Origin: JABJGO01 sp963921245
GTDB taxonomy: Bacteria > Pseudomonadota > Alphaproteobacteria > Rhodospirillales > Casp-alpha2
DNA length: 64,000 nucleotides
Direction of reading: 5' to 3'
Assembly (NCBI GenBank): GCA_963921245.4
Contig: CAWUEY030000001.1
Location: 2,418,001 to 2,482,000, forward strand
Position 1 is the first letter of the stretch. Each line of letters begins with the position of its first letter. The notes below the pieces were generated by a model. That model ran no database searches and was not told the DNA's origin. It worked only from the letters and a program-made list of their open reading frames with translations. Shown piece after piece: positions 36,455 to 44,144 of this stretch. A program made the translations under genes and the position numbers.

Positions 36455-37803
36455 ATCGCTACACGTTGAGGAATGGAGGAGAGGTGAATGCGCCCGTTTT
36501 GATCGGCGACTGTCCAGGGGCGCTCAAGGCCGCCCAACTGTTCGCCAACAGCGAGGCCCGATTGCAAGGCATCTTCGTGAAACCCGTAACCGAAGTAACT
36601 GCCGCAAAACCAGGTGCGGTTGACGCCCTGAAGAGACCACAAATCCTTTTGTGTATCCAGGGCGGCTTGATCAAAATAGGGATGGGTATAGTTGAATTCC
36701 CGCAAAATCAGGCCATCTTTCGGCTCCGTTATGGGATTCAGCGTGACGAAGATTTGTTCAGGGCTGGCGAGTGATTGCAACCTGTTCATCCAGTAGGTGA
36801 CGCACAGCCGGGCATTGGCGTCCGTCCGCCGGTTTTTAATAAAATTCCAACTGGACCAGACCGTCTTGCGTTTGGGCATCAGGGCCGGATCCAGGTGAAG
36901 AACGGCACGGTTGTTTGTGTATTGCCATTTCCCCAGCAGAGATGTCTCTTGCGGGCTGGGGTCTCCGAGCATTCTGAATGCCTGATCAGCATGAGTGGCG
37001 ATAACAACATGATCAAATGTTCTGGTGTTCCCGTTCGTATCTTCCAGGACAACGTGCTCTGGACAACGGTTAATCGACCGTATCCCCTGATGAACAATAT
37101 TTGCCTTGAAAGGGTCGGTTAGTTTTCTGACATACGCCCTGCTGCCTCCCTCAACCGTACGCCATTGAGGACGGTCGCTGAGACGAAACAGGCCGTGGCT
37201 CACGAAAAATCTGACGAATGAACGCAAAGGATAGGCTTTCATGTCTTCTGCTGTTGTTGACCATATGGCGGCCCCCAGCGGTAACAGATGATCGTTCAGG
37301 AAATCGGTATTGTAGTTTCCACGATCGAGGTATTCTCCGAGACTCATGTTGACGCAGTACGGGTCGGTTAGAGACGACGGCGCAGTGCGGTAGAACCTGA
37401 CCAGATCCTTGACCATACGCCAGAACCGGGGGCGCACAAGATTAAGCCGCTGTCCAACCAGGCCGTTAAAATCGGCCCCAGAATATTCGAACTGCCCATC
37501 GTCGATGGACGCGGCGAAAGACATATCGCTATCCAGCGTTTTCACGCCAAGATGGTCGAACAATGCCGTCAGATTGGGGTAATTTTGTTGGTTATAGACG
37601 ATAAACCCTGTGTCTACAGGCGTTATGCCGCTCTGGAGATGCGACTCTACCGTATTAGAATGCCCGCCGACGTAATTGTTTTCCTCAAAAACCGTTACGT
37701 TGTGTCTTTTGTTAAGCAGCCATGCTGTGGCCATGCCTGCAATACCCGTTCCGACAACGGCAAGGTTGAGAGGTTGCTCCGAAGGGCTAAAAATGACGTT
37801 CAT
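36451..37803 (-). CDS. FAD-dependent amine-oxidase-like oxidoreductase (DUF1365/cfa-linked)
   Basis: This 450-residue flavoprotein starts with a FAD-binding segment AVVGTGIAGMATAWLLNKR and the second GG motif ENNYVGGHSNTV. Later segments include VVIATHADQAFRMLGDP, and it ends with LQSGLAVGEQLGG. Members of this group beside DUF1365 and cfa are candidate fatty-acyl desaturases; in Rhodobacter a flavoprotein called UfaD introduces a double bond during furan fatty acid synthesis. It is the first gene of the minus-strand unit. An ECF-type promoter lies at 37917-37946 and three direct repeats near 37831-37863. Confidence 0.82.
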   Translation of the reverse strand: MNVIFSPSEQPLNLAVVGTGIAGMATAWLLNKRHNVTVFEENNYVGGHSNTVESHLQSGITPVDTGFIVYNQQNYPNLTALFDHLGVKTLDSDMSFAASIDDGQFEYSGADFNGLVGQRLNLVRPRFWRMVKDLVRFYRTAPSSLTDPYCVNMSLGEYLDRGNYNTDFLNDHLLPLGAAIWSTTAEDMKAYPLRSFVRFFVSHGLFRLSDRPQWRTVEGGSRAYVRKLTDPFKANIVHQGIRSINRCPEHVVLEDTNGNTRTFDHVVIATHADQAFRMLGDPSPQETSLLGKWQYTNNRAVLHLDPALMPKRKTVWSSWNFIKNRRTDANARLCVTYWMNRLQSLASPEQIFVTLNPITEPKDGLILREFNYTHPYFDQAALDTQKDLWSLQGVNRTWFCGSYFGYGFHEDALQSGLAVGEQLGGLERPWTVADQNGRIHLSSIPQRVAI

Positions 37804-37916
37804 GCTAAAGGGTTCTTATGTGTAGCTTGCGTGTACCCTGTGTATACCCTGTTTGTGTATCCTGAGTGCAGTAGGGTCAAAATTGCGCCTTGCTGGGGAT
37901 TTTATATCATTTAGAA

Positions 37917-37946
37917 CTTGTACGCCCGGATCGTGCCCGCGGATCA
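37917..37946 (-). promoter_or_regulatory. RpoE(ECF)-type promoter for the FAD oxidase-DUF1365-cfa operon
   Basis: On the minus strand TGATCC (37946-37941), an 18-bp spacer and TACAAG (37922-37917) point toward the FAD-oxidase gene. It faces away from the matching plus-strand site at 37973-38002, with 26 bp between the two -35 hexamers. The whole 338-bp gap between the divergent operons (37804-38141) carries no supported gene. Confidence 0.5.
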
Positions 37947-37972
37947 CAACTCCAGAACATATTTTATGATTG

Positions 37973-38002
37973 TGATCCAATGCGCCGTTGGGGGCGTATC
38001 TG
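37973..38002 (+). promoter_or_regulatory. RpoE(ECF)-type autoregulatory promoter for rpoE-chrR
   Basis: TGATCC at 37973-37978, an 18-bp spacer and TATCTG at 37997-38002 lie about 140 bp upstream of the sigma factor start. The flanks (TTGTGATCCAATGCGCC) nearly copy those of the site at 30544. Autoregulation is the rule for ECF sigma/anti-sigma operons. Confidence 0.5.
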
Positions 38003-38141
38003 TAACATGCCTGCAACTGCTTTCAGTCGTCGTAACCTTTTTACCCTCGCGATCTTTGCGGTGTCGCCTGCTTGCGATTCCGGTGAAAGCGCGAAATGCT
38101 CTCGTAGTGAGATTCTCTACAAGGTCAAAGCAGCAAAAAAA

Positions 38142-38714
38142 ATGGCTGTAAACTCTAACGAGACAGTAACCCCTGATTGTCTTTCCGATGCGCTGGTGCG
38201 TATAGGGGCGTCTAGGGACCGCGATGCGTTCCGTGAAATCTATGAGCATTTTTATCCGCGCGTCACATCCTTCATTCTGGATCGCAGCAGAAACAGGGCA
38301 ACGGCGGAAGAGGTTGCGCAGCAAACCATGATCAACGTCTGGCGCAAAGCCGGGCAGTTTCAACCCGAAAAAGCGGCGGCGGCGACATGGGTATTCACGA
38401 TTGCACGAAATGTTCACATTGACCTGTTTCGCAAGGCCAAACGACCGGATTTTGACCCCAATGATCCGGCTTTCGTTCCCGACGCGGAACCCTTGGCGCA
38501 CGACGCGTTAAACCTGAAACAGGAAGCGGCGCGCCTCAAAAAGATTATCGCGGCGTTACCTGAAGAACAGCAGGATGTCCTGCGCCTCGCATTTTTTCAG
38601 GAAAAGCCGCATCCTGAAATTGCTGCGGAACTCAATATTCCCCTTGGAACGGTAAAATCCCGAATTCGCCTCGCATTCAAACGGATTCGGTCCGAGCTTG
38701 GAGATCAAGAATGA
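38142..38714 (+). CDS. rpoE: ECF sigma factor, RpoE of the ChrR-partnered (singlet oxygen) type
   Basis: This 190-residue ECF sigma factor has region 2 (FREIYEHFYPRVTSFI, AEEVAQQTMINVWRKA, ATWVFTIARN) and region 4 (LPEEQQDVLRLAFFQ, HPEIAAELNIPLGTVKSR). The partner immediately downstream is a ChrR-type zinc anti-sigma, as in the Rhodobacter sphaeroides singlet-oxygen response. Photolyase and CFA-synthase genes are neighbours, as in that regulon. The frame extends upstream to 37890, but ATG 38142 gives the normal length. Translation is coupled to chrR by ATGA. Confidence 0.9.
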   Translation: MAVNSNETVTPDCLSDALVRIGASRDRDAFREIYEHFYPRVTSFILDRSRNRATAEEVAQQTMINVWRKAGQFQPEKAAAATWVFTIARNVHIDLFRKAKRPDFDPNDPAFVPDAEPLAHDALNLKQEAARLKKIIAALPEEQQDVLRLAFFQEKPHPEIAAELNIPLGTVKSRIRLAFKRIRSELGDQE

Positions 38715-39379
38715 CCATCGCCCACCATCCGAGTGAAGAACTCTTACTCGACTATGCTTCCGGTGCTCTGTCTGAGCCCTGGAGTGTTGCAGTCGCCACA
38801 CATTTGGCGTTATGTCCCGCTTGTCGAAAGACATTTCAGCAAATGGAAGCCGTCGGCGGTGCCTTTCTCGACCAAGCGCCCGACGTTGCAGAGTTTTCTG
38901 ATGATTTTGAGGGGCTGTTCACTGGAATTGAACAGGCGGACCTGGCGGATCATTCTGCAAATATATCTTTTACGGACCAACAGAAGACTGACGAGATTAT
39001 CTTCCCTGAGCCGTTGCGTGAATATGTTGGCGGGGATGTCGGCGCGGTGAGATGGCAACGTCTCGGTCTTGGGGCGTTCCAAAGCATTTTACCAACCAAT
39101 GAAAGCTCGGCGAGAATTCGCCTCTTGCGGATACCTGCGTCGCGCCCCGTACCGGAACATTCACACAGGGGCCTGGAACTGACCCTGGTGTTGTCCGGGG
39201 CTTTTTCGGATTCTACCGGTTACTACGGTCGCGGCGATTTTCAGGAAGCGGACCAGACCCTTGAGCACAAGCCGGTGGCCGCGCCCGGAGAAGATTGTGT
39301 TTGCCTTGCGGTCACCGATGCGCCGCTTCGTTTCAGGAGCATTGCTGCAAAAATTGCGCAACCCTTCCTCGGCATTTAA
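38711..39379 (+). CDS. chrR: ChrR-type anti-sigma factor (zinc-binding, cupin C-terminus)
   Basis: This 222-residue protein starts with a zinc-binding anti-sigma domain: HHPSEELLLDYASGAL with a conserved His, and THLALCPACRK giving the His-x3-Cys-x2-Cys ligands. The C-terminal half is a cupin (PEHSHRGLELTLVLSGAFSD, then GDFQEADQTLEHKPVA), the ChrR domain that senses the stress signal and triggers release of the sigma factor. It is a cytoplasmic partner of the RpoE encoded just before it, with a four-base gene overlap. Confidence 0.92.
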   Translation: MTIAHHPSEELLLDYASGALSEPWSVAVATHLALCPACRKTFQQMEAVGGAFLDQAPDVAEFSDDFEGLFTGIEQADLADHSANISFTDQQKTDEIIFPEPLREYVGGDVGAVRWQRLGLGAFQSILPTNESSARIRLLRIPASRPVPEHSHRGLELTLVLSGAFSDSTGYYGRGDFQEADQTLEHKPVAAPGEDCVCLAVTDAPLRFRSIAAKIAQPFLGI

Positions 39380-39390
39380 GTCTGCTCAGT

Positions 39391-40146
39391 ATGACACTGA
39401 ATTCGCCCGGCCTGGTGACGCCTGATGACCTGGCGGTGGTGGTTGGCGCCTCCGGTGGCATAGGCGCGGGATTTGTTCAAACCTTGTCTCGGCAGGCACC
39501 ACATTCAAACATTCTGGCTCTATCGCGAACTCGACCAGAGGACTTGCCTGCACAGTCAAGGTGGCAATTTATCGATACCGACGACGAAACCTCCATTTTG
39601 AAAACATCTATCACAGCCAAATCAATGAACAAACCGGTTCGCCTGGTGATTGTCGCAAGCGGCACGTTACATAACAGGATGCAAATGCCGCCGGAAAAAA
39701 CTTGGGCGGCACAGGAGAGGCTGACGTTTGAATCGATCTTTCTGACGAATACCATTGGGCCGGCACTGGTTGCCAAACACTTCCTGCCGCTGCTGGACAA
39801 AGGACAGAGGGCCGTGTTCGCCGTACTGTCGGCCCGTGTTGGTAGCATCTCTGACAACAGGCTTGGCGGCTGGCACGCGTATCGGGCCTCGAAAGCCGCT
39901 CTCAATATGCTGATACAGAACTATGCCGTTGAACTTCACCGTAAAAACCCGCGAGCCGTCTGCATAGGATTGCACCCGGGAACCGTGGACACTGTGTTGT
40001 CAAAACCGTTTCAGAAGAGCGTAAAGCCGGGTGGGTTGTTTTCATCGACCGTGTCCGTTGGTCACATGCTCACCGTTATCAATCACGTAACGCCAGAGCA
40101 ATCCGGTCAGGTTCTGGCATGGGATGGCAGCGTTGTGCCCCGGTGA
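39391..40146 (+). CDS. Short-chain dehydrogenase/reductase (CsgA-like)
   Basis: This 251-residue SDR has the cofactor motif VVGASGGIGAGFVQ, then ASGTLHN in place of a standard NAG motif, an active-site region VLSARVGSISDN and YRASKAALNML (Tyr-x3-Lys). It ends GQVLAWDGSVVPR. This ending and the RPEDLP region resemble the group near the RpoE-ChrR locus of other alphaproteobacteria. The reaction is unknown. It starts 11 bp after chrR, so it belongs to the rpoE transcript. The in-frame extension upstream of ATG 39391 overlaps chrR and was not used. Confidence 0.85.
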   Translation: MTLNSPGLVTPDDLAVVVGASGGIGAGFVQTLSRQAPHSNILALSRTRPEDLPAQSRWQFIDTDDETSILKTSITAKSMNKPVRLVIVASGTLHNRMQMPPEKTWAAQERLTFESIFLTNTIGPALVAKHFLPLLDKGQRAVFAVLSARVGSISDNRLGGWHAYRASKAALNMLIQNYAVELHRKNPRAVCIGLHPGTVDTVLSKPFQKSVKPGGLFSSTVSVGHMLTVINHVTPEQSGQVLAWDGSVVPR

Positions 40147-40181
40147 CTGATCCATTTTCTCCCCTGATACGTAATGAGGAT

Positions 40182-40547
40182 ATGCCATACGAAAACCCAA
40201 TGTCAGGTGTCAACACCGTCTTTTATGACGGCTCCTGTCCCGTGTGCAGTCGGGAAATCGCGATGTACCGTTATCGGTCAGAAAAAGGCGCGTTCCGCTG
40301 GATCGATGTTTCCCAGGCGGATTCTGAGCACCTGATACCTGCCGGACTTACAAAATCAGAGCTCCTGAACCGTTTTCATGTTCTCAAGGCCTCAGGGATC
40401 ATGGTGTCCGGTGCGGAAGCGTTTGCCACGATCTGGCAACGCTCGAGAGGATTTCGTTGGTTGGCGGCGATCGCGAGAACACCGGGCGCTCTTTGGCTTA
40501 TGGAGCGTACCTACCGCGTGTTTCTTTTGATCCGCAGAACCAGATAA
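40182..40547 (+). CDS. DCC-family thiol-disulfide oxidoreductase-like protein (DUF393)
   Basis: This 121-residue protein has the signature FYDGSCPVCSREIAMY, in which the Asp-Gly-x-Cys-x2-Cys gives the family its DCC name, followed by a helical part (GAEAFATIWQRSRGFRWLA). The CxxC pair suggests a thiol-redox role, though no reaction has been assigned. ATG 40182 is chosen; ATG 40200 would also keep the motif. It is the fourth gene of the rpoE-chrR unit, 35 bp after the SDR, and about 55 bp before the photolyase gene. Confidence 0.83.
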   Translation: MPYENPMSGVNTVFYDGSCPVCSREIAMYRYRSEKGAFRWIDVSQADSEHLIPAGLTKSELLNRFHVLKASGIMVSGAEAFATIWQRSRGFRWLAAIARTPGALWLMERTYRVFLLIRRTR

Positions 40548-40602
40548 TCTATTCCAGGATTGTCAGGACAGACATGATGGAAACAACTCGGCAATTTAAC
40601 CG

Positions 40603-42024
40603 ATGACTTCAATACTCTGGTTTCGACAGGATTTGCGACTATCAGACAATCCGGCTCTGGTTTACGCAACAGCCCAAGGACCGATTATCCCGGTGTATAT
40701 TTTCGACGACACTCAATCACCGGCGCTGGGCGGTGCGAGCCAATGGTGGTTGCATCACAGCCTTAAATCGTTACGTGATACCTTGAAGGGTCTCATCGTT
40801 CTTCGGGGTGATCCCGTGCACTTGATCCCAGAGCTCACACAATCAACCGGTGCCAGTGCCGTATTCTGGAACCGTTGTTATGATCCCCATGCCATAAAAC
40901 GCGACAAGGCGTTAAAGTCATTGTTGCTGGAACGCGGGCTCATCGCGCGCAGTTTCAACGCCAGCCTAATCCACGAGCCCTGGCAAATCGAAACGCAGAC
41001 CGGAGGACCATATAAGGTCTTTTCGGCTTTTTGGCGCGCGGCAAGCCAACGACAGGCTAATGTTCCTTTGGCGAGGCCGCTCATTGATGTGGTTACCCCC
41101 GACCCACAGCAAGGCACCATTGATGACTTGTCGTTGTTGCCGCACAATCCGGACTGGGCGGCAACCTGGCTGGATTACTGGTCACCGGGAGAGGCCGGGG
41201 CGCTTGAACGACTGAACATATTTCTTGCCGGTGGCATTGAAGGATATGGCGAGCTTCGAAATCGGCCGGATCTCGGGAATGTTTCGCGTTTGTCACCGCA
41301 TCTCCGGTTTGGAGAGGTCTCACCGAGAGAGATTTTCTCAAACCTGCAGCGACTCGAACACCAACGGCCAGAATTGTCCAGGGATATCGAAAAATTCAAG
41401 AGCGAGCTGGGATGGAGGGAGTTTTCACATCATCTGCTTTTCCATTTTCCTGATTTGCAGAAACAGAACTGGCGGGCGGGTTTCGATGCCTATCCCTGGC
41501 GGAATGACCCTGAGAGTCTTGTTGCTTGGCAGAAAGGGCAGACGGGATATCCATTTGTCGACGCCGGTCTTCGCGAGCTTTGGCAGACCGGATATGTGCA
41601 TAATCGCGTCAGAATGGTCGTTGCCAGTTTTTTGACCAAACATCTTCGAATCCATTGGCGCACGGGCGAGTCGTGGTTCTGGGATACGCTCCTAGATGCG
41701 GATACCGCCAACAACGCCGCCGGGTGGCAGTGGGTCGCCGGTTGTGGTGCCGATGCGGCCCCATATTTTCGCATTTTCAATCCCATCGAACAGGGGCGAA
41801 AATTTGATCCGAACGGGGCCTATGTCCGTAAGTGGTGCCCCGAACTTTCCGCGCTGGACTCAGATTTAATTCATGCCCCCTTTGAGGCCCCGCCGCTCGC
41901 TTTGGAAACCGCCGGGGTCAGATTGGGTAAAAATTATCCACACCCAATCGTTTCTCATAAAGCCGCCCGGGAAGCCGCATTGAAGGGCTACGAAACCGTA
42001 AAACGTGCCACGCATCAGGGATGA
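40603..42024 (+). CDS. phrB: Deoxyribodipyrimidine photolyase
   Basis: This blue-light enzyme repairs UV-induced pyrimidine dimers. The 473-residue protein has the N-terminal alpha/beta domain (ILWFRQDLRLSDNPAL) and the FAD-binding helical domain with the family hallmarks GWREFSHHLLFHFP, GQTGYPFVDAGLRELWQTGYVHNRVRM (in two parts), SFLTKHLRIHWR and DADTANNAAGWQWVAG. It is probably a class I CPD photolyase. Its position as the last gene of the rpoE-chrR unit matches the RpoE-controlled photolyase of the singlet-oxygen response. Confidence 0.94.
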   Translation: MTSILWFRQDLRLSDNPALVYATAQGPIIPVYIFDDTQSPALGGASQWWLHHSLKSLRDTLKGLIVLRGDPVHLIPELTQSTGASAVFWNRCYDPHAIKRDKALKSLLLERGLIARSFNASLIHEPWQIETQTGGPYKVFSAFWRAASQRQANVPLARPLIDVVTPDPQQGTIDDLSLLPHNPDWAATWLDYWSPGEAGALERLNIFLAGGIEGYGELRNRPDLGNVSRLSPHLRFGEVSPREIFSNLQRLEHQRPELSRDIEKFKSELGWREFSHHLLFHFPDLQKQNWRAGFDAYPWRNDPESLVAWQKGQTGYPFVDAGLRELWQTGYVHNRVRMVVASFLTKHLRIHWRTGESWFWDTLLDADTANNAAGWQWVAGCGADAAPYFRIFNPIEQGRKFDPNGAYVRKWCPELSALDSDLIHAPFEAPPLALETAGVRLGKNYPHPIVSHKAAREAALKGYETVKRATHQG

Positions 42025-42158
42025 CAATAGACTATCAACGGGATAGCTCTCGCGTCTTCTGTCTTCTCCTCTAGTGGCTCTAGACGCAGAACGCAAGGCG
42101 GGCTGAAAAACGGTAACAGCTCTCGTGGAAAAAGCGAAAATCCGAATCATAGTCCTCG

Positions 42159-42393
42159 ATGGCTGAAACAAAATCCGGACCCAATCGTCTCGAACTCTTT
42201 CACTTTTTGATGTTCGGACCATCGAAGAATACTTTGCCGGACATATTACGGAGGCGGTGTCGCTGAAACCGGCTAAACCGGCCTTACCCGCCCGCCCGAT
42301 GGCATGTGGTACGATGGCGAGAACCTCGAAAATTTCGACGATGCCCTGCGAGAGAACCGCCGATACATCGATTGGGAAAAGGCTCCCTATTGA
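42159..42393 (+). pseudogene. Possible decayed small gene
   Basis: An ATG at 42159 opens a frame (MAETKSGPNRLELFHF) that breaks after about 35 codons. A second frame across the same stretch reads LFDVRTIEEYFAGHITEAV, which looks like the start of a rhodanese domain, and a third frame ends with MWYDGENLENFDDALREN and stops at 42391-42393. Three protein-like pieces in successive frames on one strand suggest frameshift decay. The family is not certain. Confidence 0.3.
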
Positions 42394-42691
42394 TAATATC
42401 GGAGAGGGCCCCTCTGTGCGGTATCTCTGAACCAGGGTAATTTTGCGAATCGATTTCAGTGACGCGCCAATTTTTAAATCCGACCTGAACAGGAACACGG
42501 TTCCGCCCACCAGCGTGATGAAAAAAATTGTTGACGCTGCGACTCAAATGTTGATTCCAGAACGAGTCCTAAGCGATTGGTGCGACTCATGAATTGACTC
42601 TGGCGGTTTTAACCTGATTCCAGCCAGCGGCACGGCAAACCCTATGCCTTGAAAAATGGGTTTGCGGTGTGATTCCGGGACCTGATAAAGA

Positions 42692-42780
42692 AAGAGGTGT
42701 CAGGGATGCCGATCCTGGGAAACCACCATCACACATCTGAAAACAGATGTTCCTGACACCTCTTGGAGCTGATCAGCTCC
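42692..42780. repeat. Nested palindromic element
   Basis: A 13-bp inverted repeat (AAGAGGTGTCAGG at 42692-42704, CCTGACACCTCTT at 42752-42764) encloses a perfect hairpin (ACATCTG, loop AAAA, CAGATGT; 42733-42750). The perfect 16-bp palindrome GGAGCTGATCAGCTCC (42765-42780) follows directly. The AGGTGTCAGG arm resembles REP-type sequences that I associate with Y1/RAYT transposases, but no transposase is in the window. The alternative is a strong terminator or structured RNA. Confidence 0.75.
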
Positions 42781-43269
42781 GCACACATCAAAGCGCCTTT
42801 CGAGACTTCCATCCCTTATCCGAGTGCACCCTGAGCAGAGAAACGGCCTCAGTAAGGTATGGACCACGTCCCACCCGGCGGAAAGAGCGATCCGGAGATC
42901 ACCTTTCCGCCCGGCACAACGCGCAAAACACCTGCCACGGAAACCCCGAACACGCCCCCGAGAGGACGCCCCGGCTTTCGGTCTCCGACCCCGACGGCAG
43001 ACCCCAAAGGAGCGATGACGACCGGAGCCGTAGCCCAGAAGTGCGACAAGTGCCTGGCTACCGGATCACCCGGGCCGGAGAGAACTTCGAATCGGAGATC
43101 GGCACCCTTTCAGGAACCGCCTTCGTCAACTGCCCGTCTCACCGAAGCCAAATCTAACCGAAGTCAAACGACACCCGCAGAAGGCCAGCATCCGCGCCGA
43201 GAACTGATCATGCCATCAACACCAAAGGCATTGGAATCGCGTCACAGTCTACTAGTGCCCGACACCCTG

Positions 43270-43388
43270 TTATGCACGTAAATGATGTCCCGCCACGAAT
43301 ACAGGTTCAACGTGGAAAACCGGAAAAACGGCGGGTTTCTGTGCATAACTCATTTATTTTCACACATATTATCAACAGTTTATCCACA
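43270..43388. other. Cluster of DnaA-box-like 9-mers in an AT-rich stretch
   Basis: There are two perfect matches to the DnaA box TTATNCACA: TTATCCACA at 43380-43388 and, on the minus strand, TTATGCACA at 43348-43340. Two one-mismatch versions lie beside them: TTATGCACG at 43270-43278 and TTATCAACA at 43369-43377. The surrounding 43350-43400 is clearly richer in A and T than the rest of the region and non-coding. This could be a replication origin, a DnaA titration site or a DnaA-controlled promoter. Confidence 0.5.
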
Positions 43389-43435
43389 GCCCGATGATTA
43401 TAGCTTCTGCAAGCTACTGAAAACACCTCATTTTA

Positions 43436-43600
43436 CTATCCGAGCGCCCCCTCCCCCATGATCAGTAACTCACCGGGCAAATTCCGTTGGTGGGCGGCCA
43501 TACGAAAGCGATTGTGAAGCTCGTCGCGCGGCACACTGTAGTGCCGGTGACGGCGTTCACCCGCCGCCGGGTCGAGAGCTTTTTTCGATTCAGATCGCGC
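43436..43600 (-). pseudogene. Short coding-like fragment, no start codon found
   Basis: The minus strand is open from 43600 to a TAG at 43436-43438 with G or C at most third positions. It reads ALDPAAGERRHRHYSVPRDE and ends NLPGELLIMGEGALG. It has no convincing start and an upstream in-frame stop at 43601-43603, so it may be the 3' remnant of a lost gene. I do not recognise the family. Confidence 0.25.
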
Positions 43601-43664
43601 TTAGTTTCAATGCTTCAATGACAAACAGATGCCAAATCTTTGCCCAGATGTCATCGGCCTGCCG

Positions 43665-43693
43665 TTGACTTGTAGCGGGCAAGCGGCTACCAA
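43665..43693 (+). promoter_or_regulatory. Sigma70-like promoter for sdhCDAB
   Basis: TTGACT at 43665-43670 is followed by a 17-bp spacer and TACCAA at 43688-43693, about 55 bp before the sdhC start. The -35 matches five of six consensus bases and the -10 three of six. Confidence 0.35.
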
Positions 43694-43748
43694 TTAAGTA
43701 TCAGAAATCCTGGTGCCCTCTTCAATGGGGAAACGAAAGGGCCTATAT

Positions 43749-44144
43749 ATGGCTGCTCGCAACAGGCCTTTGTCGCCACACCTACAGGTCTACCGCCCGC
43801 AGATAACCTCTGTCATTTCAATCATGCACCGGATTACCGGGGTCGCCCTAGCCTTTGGTACAATTTTGCTGGCCTATTGGATTTGCGCCGCCGCTTACGG
43901 CCCGGAAGCTTTTCACCGTGCCGAAGCGCTTGTGAATTCCTGGTTTGGGATGCTGATCCTTTGCGGGTTTACCTTCGCCTTGTATTTCCATCTGGCCAAC
44001 GGCATCCGACATCTGTTCTGGGATATCGGCAAGGGGTTTGATATCGAAACCACGCGGAAAACCGGCTGGATGGTTGCCGGCTTCTCGATCATCGCGACCC
44101 TTGCAACGGTCGTTCTGGCCAGTCCCTGGGTGGGAGCAAGCTGA
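43749..44144 (+). CDS. sdhC: Succinate dehydrogenase cytochrome b556 subunit
   Basis: SdhC is one of the two membrane anchors of complex II. The 131-residue protein begins with NRPLSPHLQVYRPQI, the conserved N-terminus of SdhC, then SIMHRITGVAL, with Ser and Arg near the quinone site, and three membrane helices. The haem ligand His lies in YFHLANGIRHLFWDIG. ATG 43749 follows AAAGGG with good spacing; the frame is open to 43713. The stop overlaps the sdhD start (TGATG). Confidence 0.92.
   Translation: MAARNRPLSPHLQVYRPQITSVISIMHRITGVALAFGTILLAYWICAAAYGPEAFHRAEALVNSWFGMLILCGFTFALYFHLANGIRHLFWDIGKGFDIETTRKTGWMVAGFSIIATLATVVLASPWVGAS

Larger units (their letters stand above)
42025..43748. other. 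1.7-kb region without a confident gene
   Basis: Several frames exist, but none resembles a family over its length. The region contains traces of a decayed gene (42159-42393), a nested palindrome (42692-42780), a proline- and threonine-rich frame of doubtful reality (42859-43281), a group of DnaA-box-like sites (43270-43388), a short coding-like fragment on the minus strand (43436-43600) and a promoter-like pair before sdhC (43665-43693). It looks like a place where genes have been lost. Confidence 0.5.

Noticed and set aside
37890..38141. N-terminal extension of the sigma factor
   Set aside because: The extension would span the predicted promoters and adds no sigma-factor homology. The ATG at 38142 gives a normal ECF protein.
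41866..42510. 214-codon minus-strand frame beginning in the photolyase 3' end
   Set aside because: Overlaps phrB by about 160 bp, resembles no family, and crosses the stretch where plus-strand pieces look coding.
42859..43281. Pro/Thr-rich plus-strand frame of 140 codons
   Set aside because: Low-complexity composition and overlapping open frames in several phases suggest GC-rich non-coding sequence. No family recognised.
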